Source: Oscillospiraceae bacterium (GTDB lineage: Bacteria; Bacillota; Clostridia; Oscillospirales; Oscillospiraceae). Taken from it: DNA of 64,000 nucleotides. The stretch's first letter is position 1; every line of letters starts with the position of its first letter. The notes beneath the pieces were generated by a model. That model worked only from the letters and a program-made list of their open reading frames with translations. It did no database searches and had not been told where the DNA came from. The position numbers were made by a program, and so were the translations under genes. The stretch is from NCBI GenBank assembly GCA_015067495.1, contig SVMI01000004.1, positions 22,222 through 86,221 on the forward strand, in the 5' to 3' direction. Positions 16,303-23,746 of this stretch are shown here, in pieces.

Positions 16303-17550
16303 TCAGAGGATGGCGGCGAAGTCGCTTCGCTCCAGACCGCTTCGCTGCTTGATGGTGCGGATCGCCTGCTTGACACCGGGGATGGACATGTTCATTCTCG
16401 CCGCGATTTCCGCGTCGGACAGCTTGAAGGCGGCAAGACGGGCGATCTCCCGATTCTGTTTGGAAAGGTTTTCGATAATCTGCCGTCCTGTGATCCGGCT
16501 GCCCAGCTTTGACCAGTTCTCCACATAGACCTTGGAAAGCTCGTTGACCGCATTCCAAGCCGTCTCGTCGATTGCCTTCAGCCGCATCTCGATCAGACTG
16601 CCGAGGGTGCGGCAGTATTCCGCCAGAATGCCGTAGAGCTTATCCGGCAGGGCAAGGGCGATGGCTTTGTCAATATGACGCAGTGCCTGCTGATCATTTT
16701 TGGAATAGTGGTAAGCCACGGCGCAGATCATGCGCAGATAGATCTCCGTGATCACCGCTTCGTCTGCCATAGACTGGGAGATCATCGGCTCGATGGTGGC
16801 AGGCAGCAAGCCCATCAGGGAAAGTCCCTTCATACCCTCCATCTCATAGGTCTGGGCTGCAAGACCATGGGCAGTGGCATAGATGTACTTTGCGTAGTAT
16901 ACCTTCGCAGCAGGCAGGGAATCCTTATGTAACAGCTCAAAGCAGCCGATTTTGAACCATTCCGGGAAATCTTTTACATCATAGAGCATACTGTCAACGG
17001 CGCAGATGCACAGGGTTATGATCTCTCGGTCATTATCATCCTTGGCAGCAGCCTCGGAGATGTGGATCTTGGCTTTGCGCCACATGTTCAGGTCGCCCCG
17101 CCAGATGGCGCACAGTGCCAGCAGCATACCGGCGGATAAGACTGCGTAAAAGCCGGAGTGCTTCTGCAGCAGATAGTTGGCACTTTCGTAGACCTTGTCG
17201 ATCTCGCCTCTGGAATAGGCGATCTCCGCGGCAAAGAGAACCTGCGCCTCGTGATTATCCGCCAGCGCTTCGATGGCTTGCTCCGCGCCGCCCGGCTTGG
17301 CATAGAGATCCGTCATGTAGAGGAAGGGCGTTTTGCGTGGCATGGGCAGATTGGCGTTGAGCTGGCGGGAATGATCCGCGCGCCCCTGCTTTGTTCTGCC
17401 GTCGATGGGCTTTTGGGCGTCCTTCGGGATCATCCATGCTCTGCCGAAGCGCACGGCTCCCCCAATTTTCCCCTCTGCGCAAAGGGTTTGCAGTCTTCTG
17501 GTGGAAATGCCCCATTGGGCAGCTACCTCGTCGATTTTCAAATAATCCAT
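16303..17550 (-). CDS. Regulator with N-terminal MerR/excisionase-like and C-terminal LuxR-like DNA-binding domains
   Basis: 415-residue protein, start ATG at 17550 (weak GGGGG site). Residues 1-50 form a small winged helix-turn-helix of the excisionase/MerR kind (YLKIDEVAAQWGISTRRLQT, then VRFGRAWMIPKDAQKP). The middle (about 75-340) is alpha-helical and repetitive, with pairs resembling TPR repeats (YAKYIYATAHGLAAQTYEME). The end (about 370-410) contains a LuxR-type helix-turn-helix (KLSDAEIAARMNMSIPGVKQ). Two DNA-binding domains flanking a sensor-like scaffold is unusual. Three iterated sites at its own promoter suggest autoregulation. It lies directly upstream of the adhesin pair, which is its most likely target; this is inference. 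Confidence 0.75.
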   Translation of the reverse strand: MDYLKIDEVAAQWGISTRRLQTLCAEGKIGGAVRFGRAWMIPKDAQKPIDGRTKQGRADHSRQLNANLPMPRKTPFLYMTDLYAKPGGAEQAIEALADNHEAQVLFAAEIAYSRGEIDKVYESANYLLQKHSGFYAVLSAGMLLALCAIWRGDLNMWRKAKIHISEAAAKDDNDREIITLCICAVDSMLYDVKDFPEWFKIGCFELLHKDSLPAAKVYYAKYIYATAHGLAAQTYEMEGMKGLSLMGLLPATIEPMISQSMADEAVITEIYLRMICAVAYHYSKNDQQALRHIDKAIALALPDKLYGILAEYCRTLGSLIEMRLKAIDETAWNAVNELSKVYVENWSKLGSRITGRQIIENLSKQNREIARLAAFKLSDAEIAARMNMSIPGVKQAIRTIKQRSGLERSDFAAIL

Positions 17551-17587
17551 TCTGATACCCCCGTATGCGGCGGAACGCTGCGTATTG

Positions 17588-17654
17588 TTCGTTAAACCGC
17601 CGTTTATATCATTCGTCAAACCGCCGTTTTATCGTTCGTTTAACCGCCGTTTAT
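17588..17654. repeat. Three tandem operator-like iterons upstream of the dual-domain regulator
   Basis: Three copies of TTCGTnAAACCGCCGTTTAT-like sequence at 17588-17607, 17612-17632 and 17635-17654, spaced 23-24 bp. The core AACCGCCGTTT is invariant and has AAC/GTT half-site symmetry. They start just downstream of the -10 box at 17661-17666, an ideal place for repression. Confidence 0.75.
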
Positions 17655-17660
17655 GCCATC

Positions 17661-17689
17661 ATTATACATCGCTTTCGGGAAGAATGCAA
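17661..17689 (-). promoter_or_regulatory. Predicted promoter of the dual-domain regulator
   Basis: Minus strand TTGCAT, 17-base spacer, consensus TATAAT; the iterons lie immediately downstream, over the start of transcription. Confidence 0.75.
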
Positions 17690-18221
17690 GAAGAATTTGA
17701 CATTTCTTCTCCAGCCGGAGCGCAGGTGCGCGAGCTTTGGACGATTTCAACAATTTTTTTGCAGCCTGATCGAAGCGGAACGTTTCGACTGCGACACGGA
17801 AGAAAATTTTTCCAACTTTTTCAGCAAAAAAGGCATCCCGATTGCCCGTTATTTATGTTTCCGTAACAATCGTTATGTAACCGACGGTGTCCTCGGATTT
17901 GTCGAAAAAAGTGGAAAAATGTTCCGATGCTCCCCTGTTCAAAACCCGGTGAGAAGTGTTGAAAACCATGACTTTTCCACATTGTCCACAGCTTTTTCCA
18001 CAGAAGCTTTTTGCCCCAAAAAGTGCAACTGCTTTCCTCAGTAGTTAACATAACATCTTTCGACAACTTTCAACATTTTCCGCGATTTTGCGCCTATGGT
18101 CTTTTTGACAATATGCCAAAACGGCAACGCAAAAATAATGCTTGACAGGATTTTTCATTTCTCCGGGGGCATTTGCGCGGCTTTTTTCCTTAAAAATCAT
18201 GAAAATTTTTTTAAAAAGGGA
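17690..18221. other. Gene-free AT-rich region with a DnaA-box-like cluster
   Basis: About 530 bp with no supported gene. It contains three direct, closely spaced 9-mers one base away from the DnaA box TTATCCACA: TTTTCCACA at 17973-17981, TTGTCCACA at 17982-17990 and TTTTCCACA at 17994-18002, plus a weaker inverted AGTGGAAAA at 17910-17918. A/T-rich stretches follow at 18185-18240. dnaA is not in this window, so this is an origin-like or DnaA-binding cluster, not a proven oriC. Confidence 0.5.
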
Positions 18222-18250
18222 TTGATTTTATTGAATTAAGGCGTTATAAT
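18222..18250 (+). promoter_or_regulatory. Predicted promoter of rpsT
   Basis: TTGATT, 17-base spacer, consensus TATAAT. Confidence 0.8.
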
Positions 18251-18291
18251 GTGAAACTGTATGGAATAATGATTTGAAGGAGGTGGAACCT

Positions 18292-18555
18292 GTGCCCAAC
18301 ATTAAGTCCTCTAAGAAGGATGTCATTTCTTCCAAGATCGCTTACGAGAAGAACAAGGCAAACAAGTCCGAGCTGAAGACCATTCTGAAGAAGTTCGAAG
18401 CTGCTCTGCTGACCGGTGACAAGGCTGCTGCAGAAGCTGCATACAAGGCTGCTGTCAAGGCTGTTGACCAGGCAGTGAACAAGGGTCTTCTGCACAAGAA
18501 CAATGCTGCCCGCAAGAAGAGCAGCATGACTCTGAAGCTCAGCAAGCTGGCCTGA
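18292..18555 (+). CDS. rpsT: 30S ribosomal protein S20
   Basis: S20 is an early-assembling 16S rRNA-binding protein of the small subunit. 87 residues, Lys/Ala-rich and helical, with the family start PNIKSSKK and the second-helix signature KAAVKAVDQAVNKGLLHKNN followed by AARKKS. The start is GTG at 18292, eight bases after GGAGG; an upstream in-frame start overlaps the ribosome site. A GTG start fits the known tendency of S20 genes to use weak starts. It has its own promoter and terminator. Confidence 0.96.
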   Translation: MPNIKSSKKDVISSKIAYEKNKANKSELKTILKKFEAALLTGDKAAAEAAYKAAVKAVDQAVNKGLLHKNNAARKKSSMTLKLSKLA

Positions 18556-18570
18556 TTTCTCTGAAAATAT

Positions 18571-18601
18571 CTCCCTCCCGTTTTTTCGGAGGGAGTTTTT
18601 T
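18571..18601 (+). terminator. Intrinsic terminator of rpsT
   Basis: CTCCCTCC / GGAGGGAG stem followed by TTTTTT. Confidence 0.9.
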
Positions 18602-18636
18602 CATGCCATTTTCCGAACCTGACACAGAGAATACTG

Positions 18637-18665
18637 TTGACAAATAAACTATATTATTATATAGT
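18637..18665 (+). promoter_or_regulatory. Predicted promoter of the metal ATPase gene
   Basis: Consensus TTGACA, 17-base spacer, TATAGT. The ArsR-like palindrome begins ten bases downstream. Confidence 0.8.
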
Positions 18666-18674
18666 ATTCTTATC

Positions 18675-18694
18675 ATATGAACGTTTGCTCATAT
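18675..18694. promoter_or_regulatory. ArsR/SmtB-type operator candidate
   Basis: ATATGA-ACGTTTGC-TCATAT is an imperfect palindrome located over the start of transcription. It resembles the 12-2-12 operators of ArsR/SmtB metal sensors, which de-repress Zn/Cd exporters. No ArsR gene is adjacent. Confidence 0.6.
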
Positions 18695-18717
18695 ATCAAT
18701 TCAAGGAGGGACGCTCC

Positions 18718-20823
18718 ATGGAGCAAAAAGTCTACACGCTCGCCAATCTGGACTGTGCCAACTGTGCCGCCAAGATCGAAGCCAAATTCAACGCACTTCC
18801 CGAAGTGGAAGCTGCCACCATCGTCTTCGCCACCCGCCAGCTGCGCCTGACCGCCGAAGACCCGGACGGACTGATCGAAAAGCTGACCCAGATCGGCCGC
18901 ACTGTGGAAAGGGACTTTGAAATACATACCGATGCCCATACGCATCACAATCATCATGAATGTCACTGCCATGATCACGAGCATGACCACCATCATGAAC
19001 ACGACACCGGCTGGGGCAGCCTTGTGACCATTTTGTTGGGCGCAGGGTTATTCCTTGCGGGCATCCTGCTGCAGCCGCTGACCCTTCTCGCTTCCCTCCC
19101 CTGCTTCATTGCCGCTTACCTGATCCTCGGCTGGGATATCCTCAAGACCGCCGCGAAAAATCTGCTCCGCGGTCACGTCTTTGACGAAAACTTCCTCATG
19201 AGCATCGCCACGATCGGGGCTTTTGTCATTCAGGAATACCCCGAAGCGGTGGGCGTGATGCTGTTTTACCGGGTGGGACGCTACTTTGAGCAGCGTGCCG
19301 TGGAGCGCAGCCGCAGTCAGATCATGGAAGCGGTGGATCTGCGCCCGGAAACGGTGCTGCTTTCCGACGGAACAGTCATCCCGGCAGCAGCTGCCAAGGC
19401 AGGCGATCTGGTGCAGGTTCGCCCCGGCGACCGCATCCCGCTGGACGGCACGGTAATTTCCGGCGAAAGCCGCATTGACACCGCCCCCATCACCGGCGAA
19501 TCCGTTCCCGTTGCCGCAAGGCAGGGCGATGCCGTCCTATCCGGCTGCATGAATCTCTCGGGACTTCTGACCCTGCGGGTGGAAAAGCCCCTGAGCGAGT
19601 CTATGGTGACTCGTATTCTTCAAAGCGTTGAAAACGCCGCCGCGGGCAAGCCGAAGATTGACCGCTTCATCACCCGCTTTGCAAAATATTACACTCCCGC
19701 GGTGGTGGCTGCCGCGGCACTGGTCGCCATCGTCCCCTCTCTCATCACGGGGAATTGGAATTACTGGGTCTATACCGCCCTGTCCTTTCTCGTTATGAGT
19801 TGCCCCTGCGCGCTGGTGCTGAGTGTTCCGCTGGCATATTTTTCCGGCATCGGCATGGGCAGCAAGCAGGGAATCCTCTTCAAAAGCGGTCTGACCATGG
19901 AGGCCATGGCAAATATCAAAGCCGTCGCCATGGATAAGACCGGCACGCTGACCGAAGGCTCCTTCACCGTCCGTCAGGTATCGGGCGGTGACGACGTGCT
20001 TTCCCTTTGCGCCTCCTGCGAGCAGTTCTCCACCCACCCCATCGCCGTCAGCATCCTCGCTGCCGCCAAAGAAAGAGGACTCTCCTTTACCAAGCCGGAG
20101 CAGGTGGAGGAGCTGGCAGGTCAGGGCATCCGCGCCGTATTCGGCGGTAAGACCGTCCTCTGCGGCAACGAAAAGCTCCTTGCAGCCCATGGCATTTCCA
20201 TAGAAGCACAGCGTGCGGGCATGACCTGCGTGTATGTGGCGGAAAGCGGCGTGCTTCTCGGACAGATCACGCTGGGCGATACCATAAAAAACGACGCATC
20301 CGAAGCCGTTTCCCAGCTGCACCGCATGAATATTCACACCGCCATTCTCACCGGCGACGGGGAAGTTGCTTCCCAAGCCATCGGTAAAGAGCTGGGTATC
20401 GACAGTGTATATGCGCGGCTGCTGCCGGAACAGAAGCTGGAAACGCTGCAGCAGCTTCGCAAGACCCACGGAAGTGTGATGTTCGTAGGCGACGGTATCA
20501 ATGACGCGCCGGTTCTCTCCGGCGCGGATGTGGGCGCAGCCATGGGTAGCGGTGCGGATGCTGCCATCGAGGCAGCGGATGTGGTCTTCATGACCTCCAA
20601 GACCCGCGCCATCCCCACTGCCCTGCGCATTGCCGCCCAGACCCGCCGCATCGCGTGGCAGAACGTAATTTTTGCCCTCGCCGTGAAGCTTATTGTGATG
20701 ATTTTGGGCGTTTTGGGCTATGCTTCCATGGGCGCGGCAGTTTTTGCCGACTCCGGCGTTGCCGTGATCTGCATCCTGCATGCTCTTGCGCCGCTGTATC
20801 TGAAAAAATCGGTAAAAAAATAG
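18718..20823 (+). CDS. P1B-type heavy-metal ATPase (Zn2+/Cd2+/Pb2+ exporter)
   Basis: 701-residue membrane pump exporting divalent soft metals at the cost of ATP. Start ATG at 18718 after AAGGAGG. Order: one HMA domain with CANCAAK (residues 15-21), a His-rich linker (about 75-98) suited to zinc binding, membrane helices, the actuator motif TGESVPV, the transmembrane metal site SCPCALV, the phosphorylation motif DKTGTLTEG, the HP dipeptide of P1B pumps (STHPIAVS) and the hinge GDGINDAP. CPC and the His-rich linker favour the ZntA/CadA branch over copper. A promoter with an ArsR/SmtB-like operator precedes it. The next gene has its own promoter, so the ATPase is probably monocistronic. Confidence 0.93.
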   Translation: MEQKVYTLANLDCANCAAKIEAKFNALPEVEAATIVFATRQLRLTAEDPDGLIEKLTQIGRTVERDFEIHTDAHTHHNHHECHCHDHEHDHHHEHDTGWGSLVTILLGAGLFLAGILLQPLTLLASLPCFIAAYLILGWDILKTAAKNLLRGHVFDENFLMSIATIGAFVIQEYPEAVGVMLFYRVGRYFEQRAVERSRSQIMEAVDLRPETVLLSDGTVIPAAAAKAGDLVQVRPGDRIPLDGTVISGESRIDTAPITGESVPVAARQGDAVLSGCMNLSGLLTLRVEKPLSESMVTRILQSVENAAAGKPKIDRFITRFAKYYTPAVVAAAALVAIVPSLITGNWNYWVYTALSFLVMSCPCALVLSVPLAYFSGIGMGSKQGILFKSGLTMEAMANIKAVAMDKTGTLTEGSFTVRQVSGGDDVLSLCASCEQFSTHPIAVSILAAAKERGLSFTKPEQVEELAGQGIRAVFGGKTVLCGNEKLLAAHGISIEAQRAGMTCVYVAESGVLLGQITLGDTIKNDASEAVSQLHRMNIHTAILTGDGEVASQAIGKELGIDSVYARLLPEQKLETLQQLRKTHGSVMFVGDGINDAPVLSGADVGAAMGSGADAAIEAADVVFMTSKTRAIPTALRIAAQTRRIAWQNVIFALAVKLIVMILGVLGYASMGAAVFADSGVAVICILHALAPLYLKKSVKK

Positions 20824-20833
20824 CGATTGGGAC

Positions 20834-20862
20834 TGGATTTTTTCCGGCATACCATATATAAT
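20834..20862 (+). promoter_or_regulatory. Predicted promoter of the ROK kinase-fprA unit
   Basis: TGGATT, 17-base spacer, consensus TATAAT, 31 bp before the start codon. The -35 box is weak. Confidence 0.5.
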
Positions 20863-20893
20863 AGTAGACACTGATTTTTCGGAGGAGATACCT

Positions 20894-21841
20894 ATGAAAT
20901 ACGGCTTTGGTGTCGATTTGGGCGGCACGACCGTCAAAATCGCGTTTTTCGATCAGGAGGGCGCGATGCTTGCCAAGTGGGAGATCCCGACGGTCACCGA
21001 AAACGGCGGCAGTCAGATCCTGCCCGATATTGCCGCATCCATCGACCGTTTTCTGAAAAACAATTCCTATCCCCGGGATCAGATTCTGGGCATCGGCATC
21101 GGCGTACCCGGTCCTGTAGACGATGCAGGCAATGTCAATCGCTGTCACAATTTGGGCTGGGGCGTATTCAACATCCACGACGCACTGGGCAAGCGCACCG
21201 GGCTTCCCGTGAAGGCAGGTAACGATGCCAATATGGCTGCCCTTGGTGAAGCATGGAAGGGCGGTGCCTCCGGCTGCGACAATATGGTACTGGTCACCCT
21301 CGGTACCGGCGTGGGCGGCGGCATCATCGTAAACGGCAAGCCGCTCAACGGTGTCCATGGCGCAGCCGGCGAGGTGGGTCACATCACCGTCAACGCCAAA
21401 GAGACCGAACCCTGCAACTGTGGCAAATACGGCTGCGCAGAGCAGTACTGCTCTGCCACCGGCGTTGTCCGCCTTGCCAAAAAGCAGCTGGCATGCAGCG
21501 ACAGCGACAGCATTTTGCGCGGTCGGGAGAACCTGACCTGCAAGGATGTCTTCGATGCCGCAAAGGGTGGCGACGCTCTGGCGGCACAAATTCTGGATCA
21601 GGTCTATGACTACATGGGTCAGTTCCTCGCCGCCATCAGCTGCGTGGCAGACCCGGAAGTCATCGTCATCGGCGGCGGTGTCAGCCGTGCCGGTCAGCCT
21701 CTGCTGGAGGGTGCAAAGCACTACTTCGACAAGTACGTCTTCCAAGCATCCGCATCCACCCGCTTTGCCCTTGCCAAAATGGGCAACGATGCCGGCGCAT
21801 ACGGCGCTTTTAAGTTAATTCTTGATCACACTTCAAAATAA
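20894..21841 (+). CDS. ROK family glucokinase
   Basis: Phosphorylates glucose or a related hexose with ATP in the cytoplasm; 315 residues. The N-terminal phosphate-binding loop is GVDLGGTTVKIAFFD, the sugar-binding loop includes NDANMAALGEA with the catalytic Asp, VTLGTGVGGGIIVNGK is the second phosphate region, and the ROK zinc motif CNCGKYGCAEQYCS follows EVGHI. ATG at 20894 is behind GGAGGAG. It ends 13 bp before the flavodiiron gene and shares its transcript. Glucokinase is the best guess for a clostridial ROK with this CxCGxxGCxE motif; other hexose kinases are possible. Confidence 0.9.
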   Translation: MKYGFGVDLGGTTVKIAFFDQEGAMLAKWEIPTVTENGGSQILPDIAASIDRFLKNNSYPRDQILGIGIGVPGPVDDAGNVNRCHNLGWGVFNIHDALGKRTGLPVKAGNDANMAALGEAWKGGASGCDNMVLVTLGTGVGGGIIVNGKPLNGVHGAAGEVGHITVNAKETEPCNCGKYGCAEQYCSATGVVRLAKKQLACSDSDSILRGRENLTCKDVFDAAKGGDALAAQILDQVYDYMGQFLAAISCVADPEVIVIGGGVSRAGQPLLEGAKHYFDKYVFQASASTRFALAKMGNDAGAYGAFKLILDHTSK

Positions 21842-21854
21842 AAGGAGAAAATAT

Positions 21855-23693
21855 ATGTACAACTACCGCAAAATCAACGACGACCTCTTCTGGGTCGGTG
21901 CCAACGACCGCCGCCTCGCCATGTTCGAAGGCGTCTACTCCGTGCCGGACGGCGTTTCCTACAACGCATACGTTCTGCTGGATGAAAAGACCGTTCTGTT
22001 TGACACCGTGGACAAGGCAGTTGCCAAGACCTTCTTCGAAAACGTAGCCGCTGTACTGGGCGAGCGCACCCTTGACTACGTGTTCGTCCATCACATGGAG
22101 CCTGACCACTCTGCCCTGCTGGAGGATGTGGTTCTGCGTTATCCCGATGTGAAGATCGTCTGCAACGCCGCCACCAAGAAGATGATCGAGCAGTTCTTCG
22201 ATTTCGATGTAGCTTCTCGCTGGGTCGAAGCCAAGGAGGGAGAGGTCTTCTCCACCGGCCGTCACAACTTCTGCTTTGTGAAAGCACCCATGGTTCACTG
22301 GCCCGAGGTCATGGTCTCCTTCGACACCACCGACGGCATTCTCTTCTCCGCGGATGCCTTCGGCACCTTCGGTGCGCTGAACGGCGCTCTGTTTGCCGAT
22401 GAAGTGGACTTTGACCGGGATTATCTGGACGAAGCCCGCCGCTACTACACCAACATCGTAGGCAAGTACGGTCCGCAGGTCACCGCAGTGCTGACCAAGG
22501 CTGCCATGCTGGACATCAAGATGGTCTGCCCCCTCCACGGCTTTGTGTGGCGCAAGCACATCGGCTACTTCATCGACAAGTATCTGCACTGGGCATCCTA
22601 CACCCCCGAGGAGACCGGCGTCATGATCGCCTATGCCTCCGTCTACGGCAATACCGAAAACGCCGCCGAGATTCTCGCCGTGAAGCTGCGCGAGAAGGGC
22701 ATCAAGACCCGCATCTTCGACGTTTCCGTCACCCCCGCCTCCGACATCATTGCCGCTGCCTTCCGCTACAGCCATCTGGTGTTCGCTTCCACCACCTATA
22801 ATGCGGGCATTTTCGTCTGCATGGAAGCACTGCTGAGCGATCTGGTGGCGCACAATCTGCAAAACCGCACCGTTGCTCTGATCGAAAACGGCTCTTGGGC
22901 GCCCACCTCCGGCGGTCTGATGCGCAAGATGCTGGAAAAGTGCAAGAATATGAACATTCTCGACAGCACCCTTTCCATCCGTTCCTCCCTGAAGGAAAAC
23001 CAGCTGGCACAGCTGGATGCCATGGCGGACAGCATCGCTGCCACCATCTTCCCCCCGGTGGATCCCAGCTATGTTCCCCCGGTGGTTGACAACAACGCTG
23101 TATTCAAGCTCAGCTACGGTCTGTTCGTGCTGACCGCACGGGAAAACGGCAAGGACAACGGCTGCATCATCAACACCGCCGGTCAGATCACCGTCACTCC
23201 CAACCGCATTCAGATCGCTGTGAACAAGTCCAACTTCACCCACGACATGATCAAGCGCACCGGCGTGTTCAACGTGTCTGTTCTGAATGAGGACGCTACC
23301 TTTAAGACCTTCCAGCAGTTCGGCTTCTGCTCCGGTCGCGAAACTGACAAGTTCGCGGATGTTTCTTACGATTGCCGCACCGAAAACGGTCTGCGCTATA
23401 TCCCTGAGAACGTCAACAGCGTGCTTTCCGGCAAGGTGGTCGAGTCCTACGACTGGGGTACACACACCCTGTTCATCGCTGACCTGACGGAAGCAAAGGT
23501 GCTCAACAACGTCCCCAGCATGACCTATCAGTACTACTTCGACAACGTCAAGCCCAAGCCCGCACCCACTTCCGACAAGAAGCCCGGCTGGGTCTGCAAG
23601 ATCTGCGGCTATGTCTACGAAGGCGAGGAGCTTCCCGCCGACTATATCTGCCCCCTGTGCAAGCACGGTGCCGCAGATTTCGAGAAGCAATAA
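21855..23693 (+). CDS. Four-domain flavodiiron protein (MBL-flavodoxin-flavin reductase-rubredoxin)
   Basis: Oxygen- or NO-reducing flavodiiron protein of anaerobes, 612 residues; start ATG at 21855 after AAAGGAG. Domains in order: a metallo-beta-lactamase diiron core (about 1-245) with ligands visible in HHMEPDH, VHWPEV, SADAFG and PLHGF; a flavodoxin FMN domain (about 250-390; ASVYGNTENAA, ENGSWAP); a flavin-reductase-like FMN domain (about 415-560); and a C-terminal rubredoxin (CKICGYVY, ICPLCK). The fusion brings its own electron-entry modules. It follows a glucokinase gene, and both lie between a promoter and a shared bidirectional terminator. The physiological reductant cannot be read from the sequence. 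Confidence 0.93.
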   Translation: MYNYRKINDDLFWVGANDRRLAMFEGVYSVPDGVSYNAYVLLDEKTVLFDTVDKAVAKTFFENVAAVLGERTLDYVFVHHMEPDHSALLEDVVLRYPDVKIVCNAATKKMIEQFFDFDVASRWVEAKEGEVFSTGRHNFCFVKAPMVHWPEVMVSFDTTDGILFSADAFGTFGALNGALFADEVDFDRDYLDEARRYYTNIVGKYGPQVTAVLTKAAMLDIKMVCPLHGFVWRKHIGYFIDKYLHWASYTPEETGVMIAYASVYGNTENAAEILAVKLREKGIKTRIFDVSVTPASDIIAAAFRYSHLVFASTTYNAGIFVCMEALLSDLVAHNLQNRTVALIENGSWAPTSGGLMRKMLEKCKNMNILDSTLSIRSSLKENQLAQLDAMADSIAATIFPPVDPSYVPPVVDNNAVFKLSYGLFVLTARENGKDNGCIINTAGQITVTPNRIQIAVNKSNFTHDMIKRTGVFNVSVLNEDATFKTFQQFGFCSGRETDKFADVSYDCRTENGLRYIPENVNSVLSGKVVESYDWGTHTLFIADLTEAKVLNNVPSMTYQYYFDNVKPKPAPTSDKKPGWVCKICGYVYEGEELPADYICPLCKHGAADFEKQ

Positions 23694-23704
23694 ATTTCAA
23701 ATGC

Positions 23705-23740
23705 AAAAGCACGGCACTGCAAATGCAGTGCCGTGCTTTT
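23705..23740. terminator. Bidirectional terminator between fprA-like gene and fakA-like gene
   Basis: A 16-bp perfect stem (AAAAGCACGGCACTGC / GCAGTGCCGTGCTTTT, loop AAAT) with A/T ends on both sides, serving both converging genes. Confidence 0.9.
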
Positions 23741-23746
23741 ATTTTC

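Noticed and set aside
17588..17654. Three regularly spaced repeats considered as a CRISPR array.
   Set aside because: Repeat period of 23-24 bp leaves no spacer of useful length, and the repeats sit exactly at a promoter; operators are the better reading.
17973..18002. Calling the DnaA-box-like cluster a definite chromosomal origin.
   Set aside because: dnaA, dnaN and rpmH are absent and the surrounding genes (rpsT, metal ATPase) are not typical origin neighbours; only a candidate is reported.
21810..23690. A long minus-strand frame opposite the flavodiiron gene.
   Set aside because: The plus-strand protein has complete diiron, flavin and rubredoxin motifs; the other frame has none.
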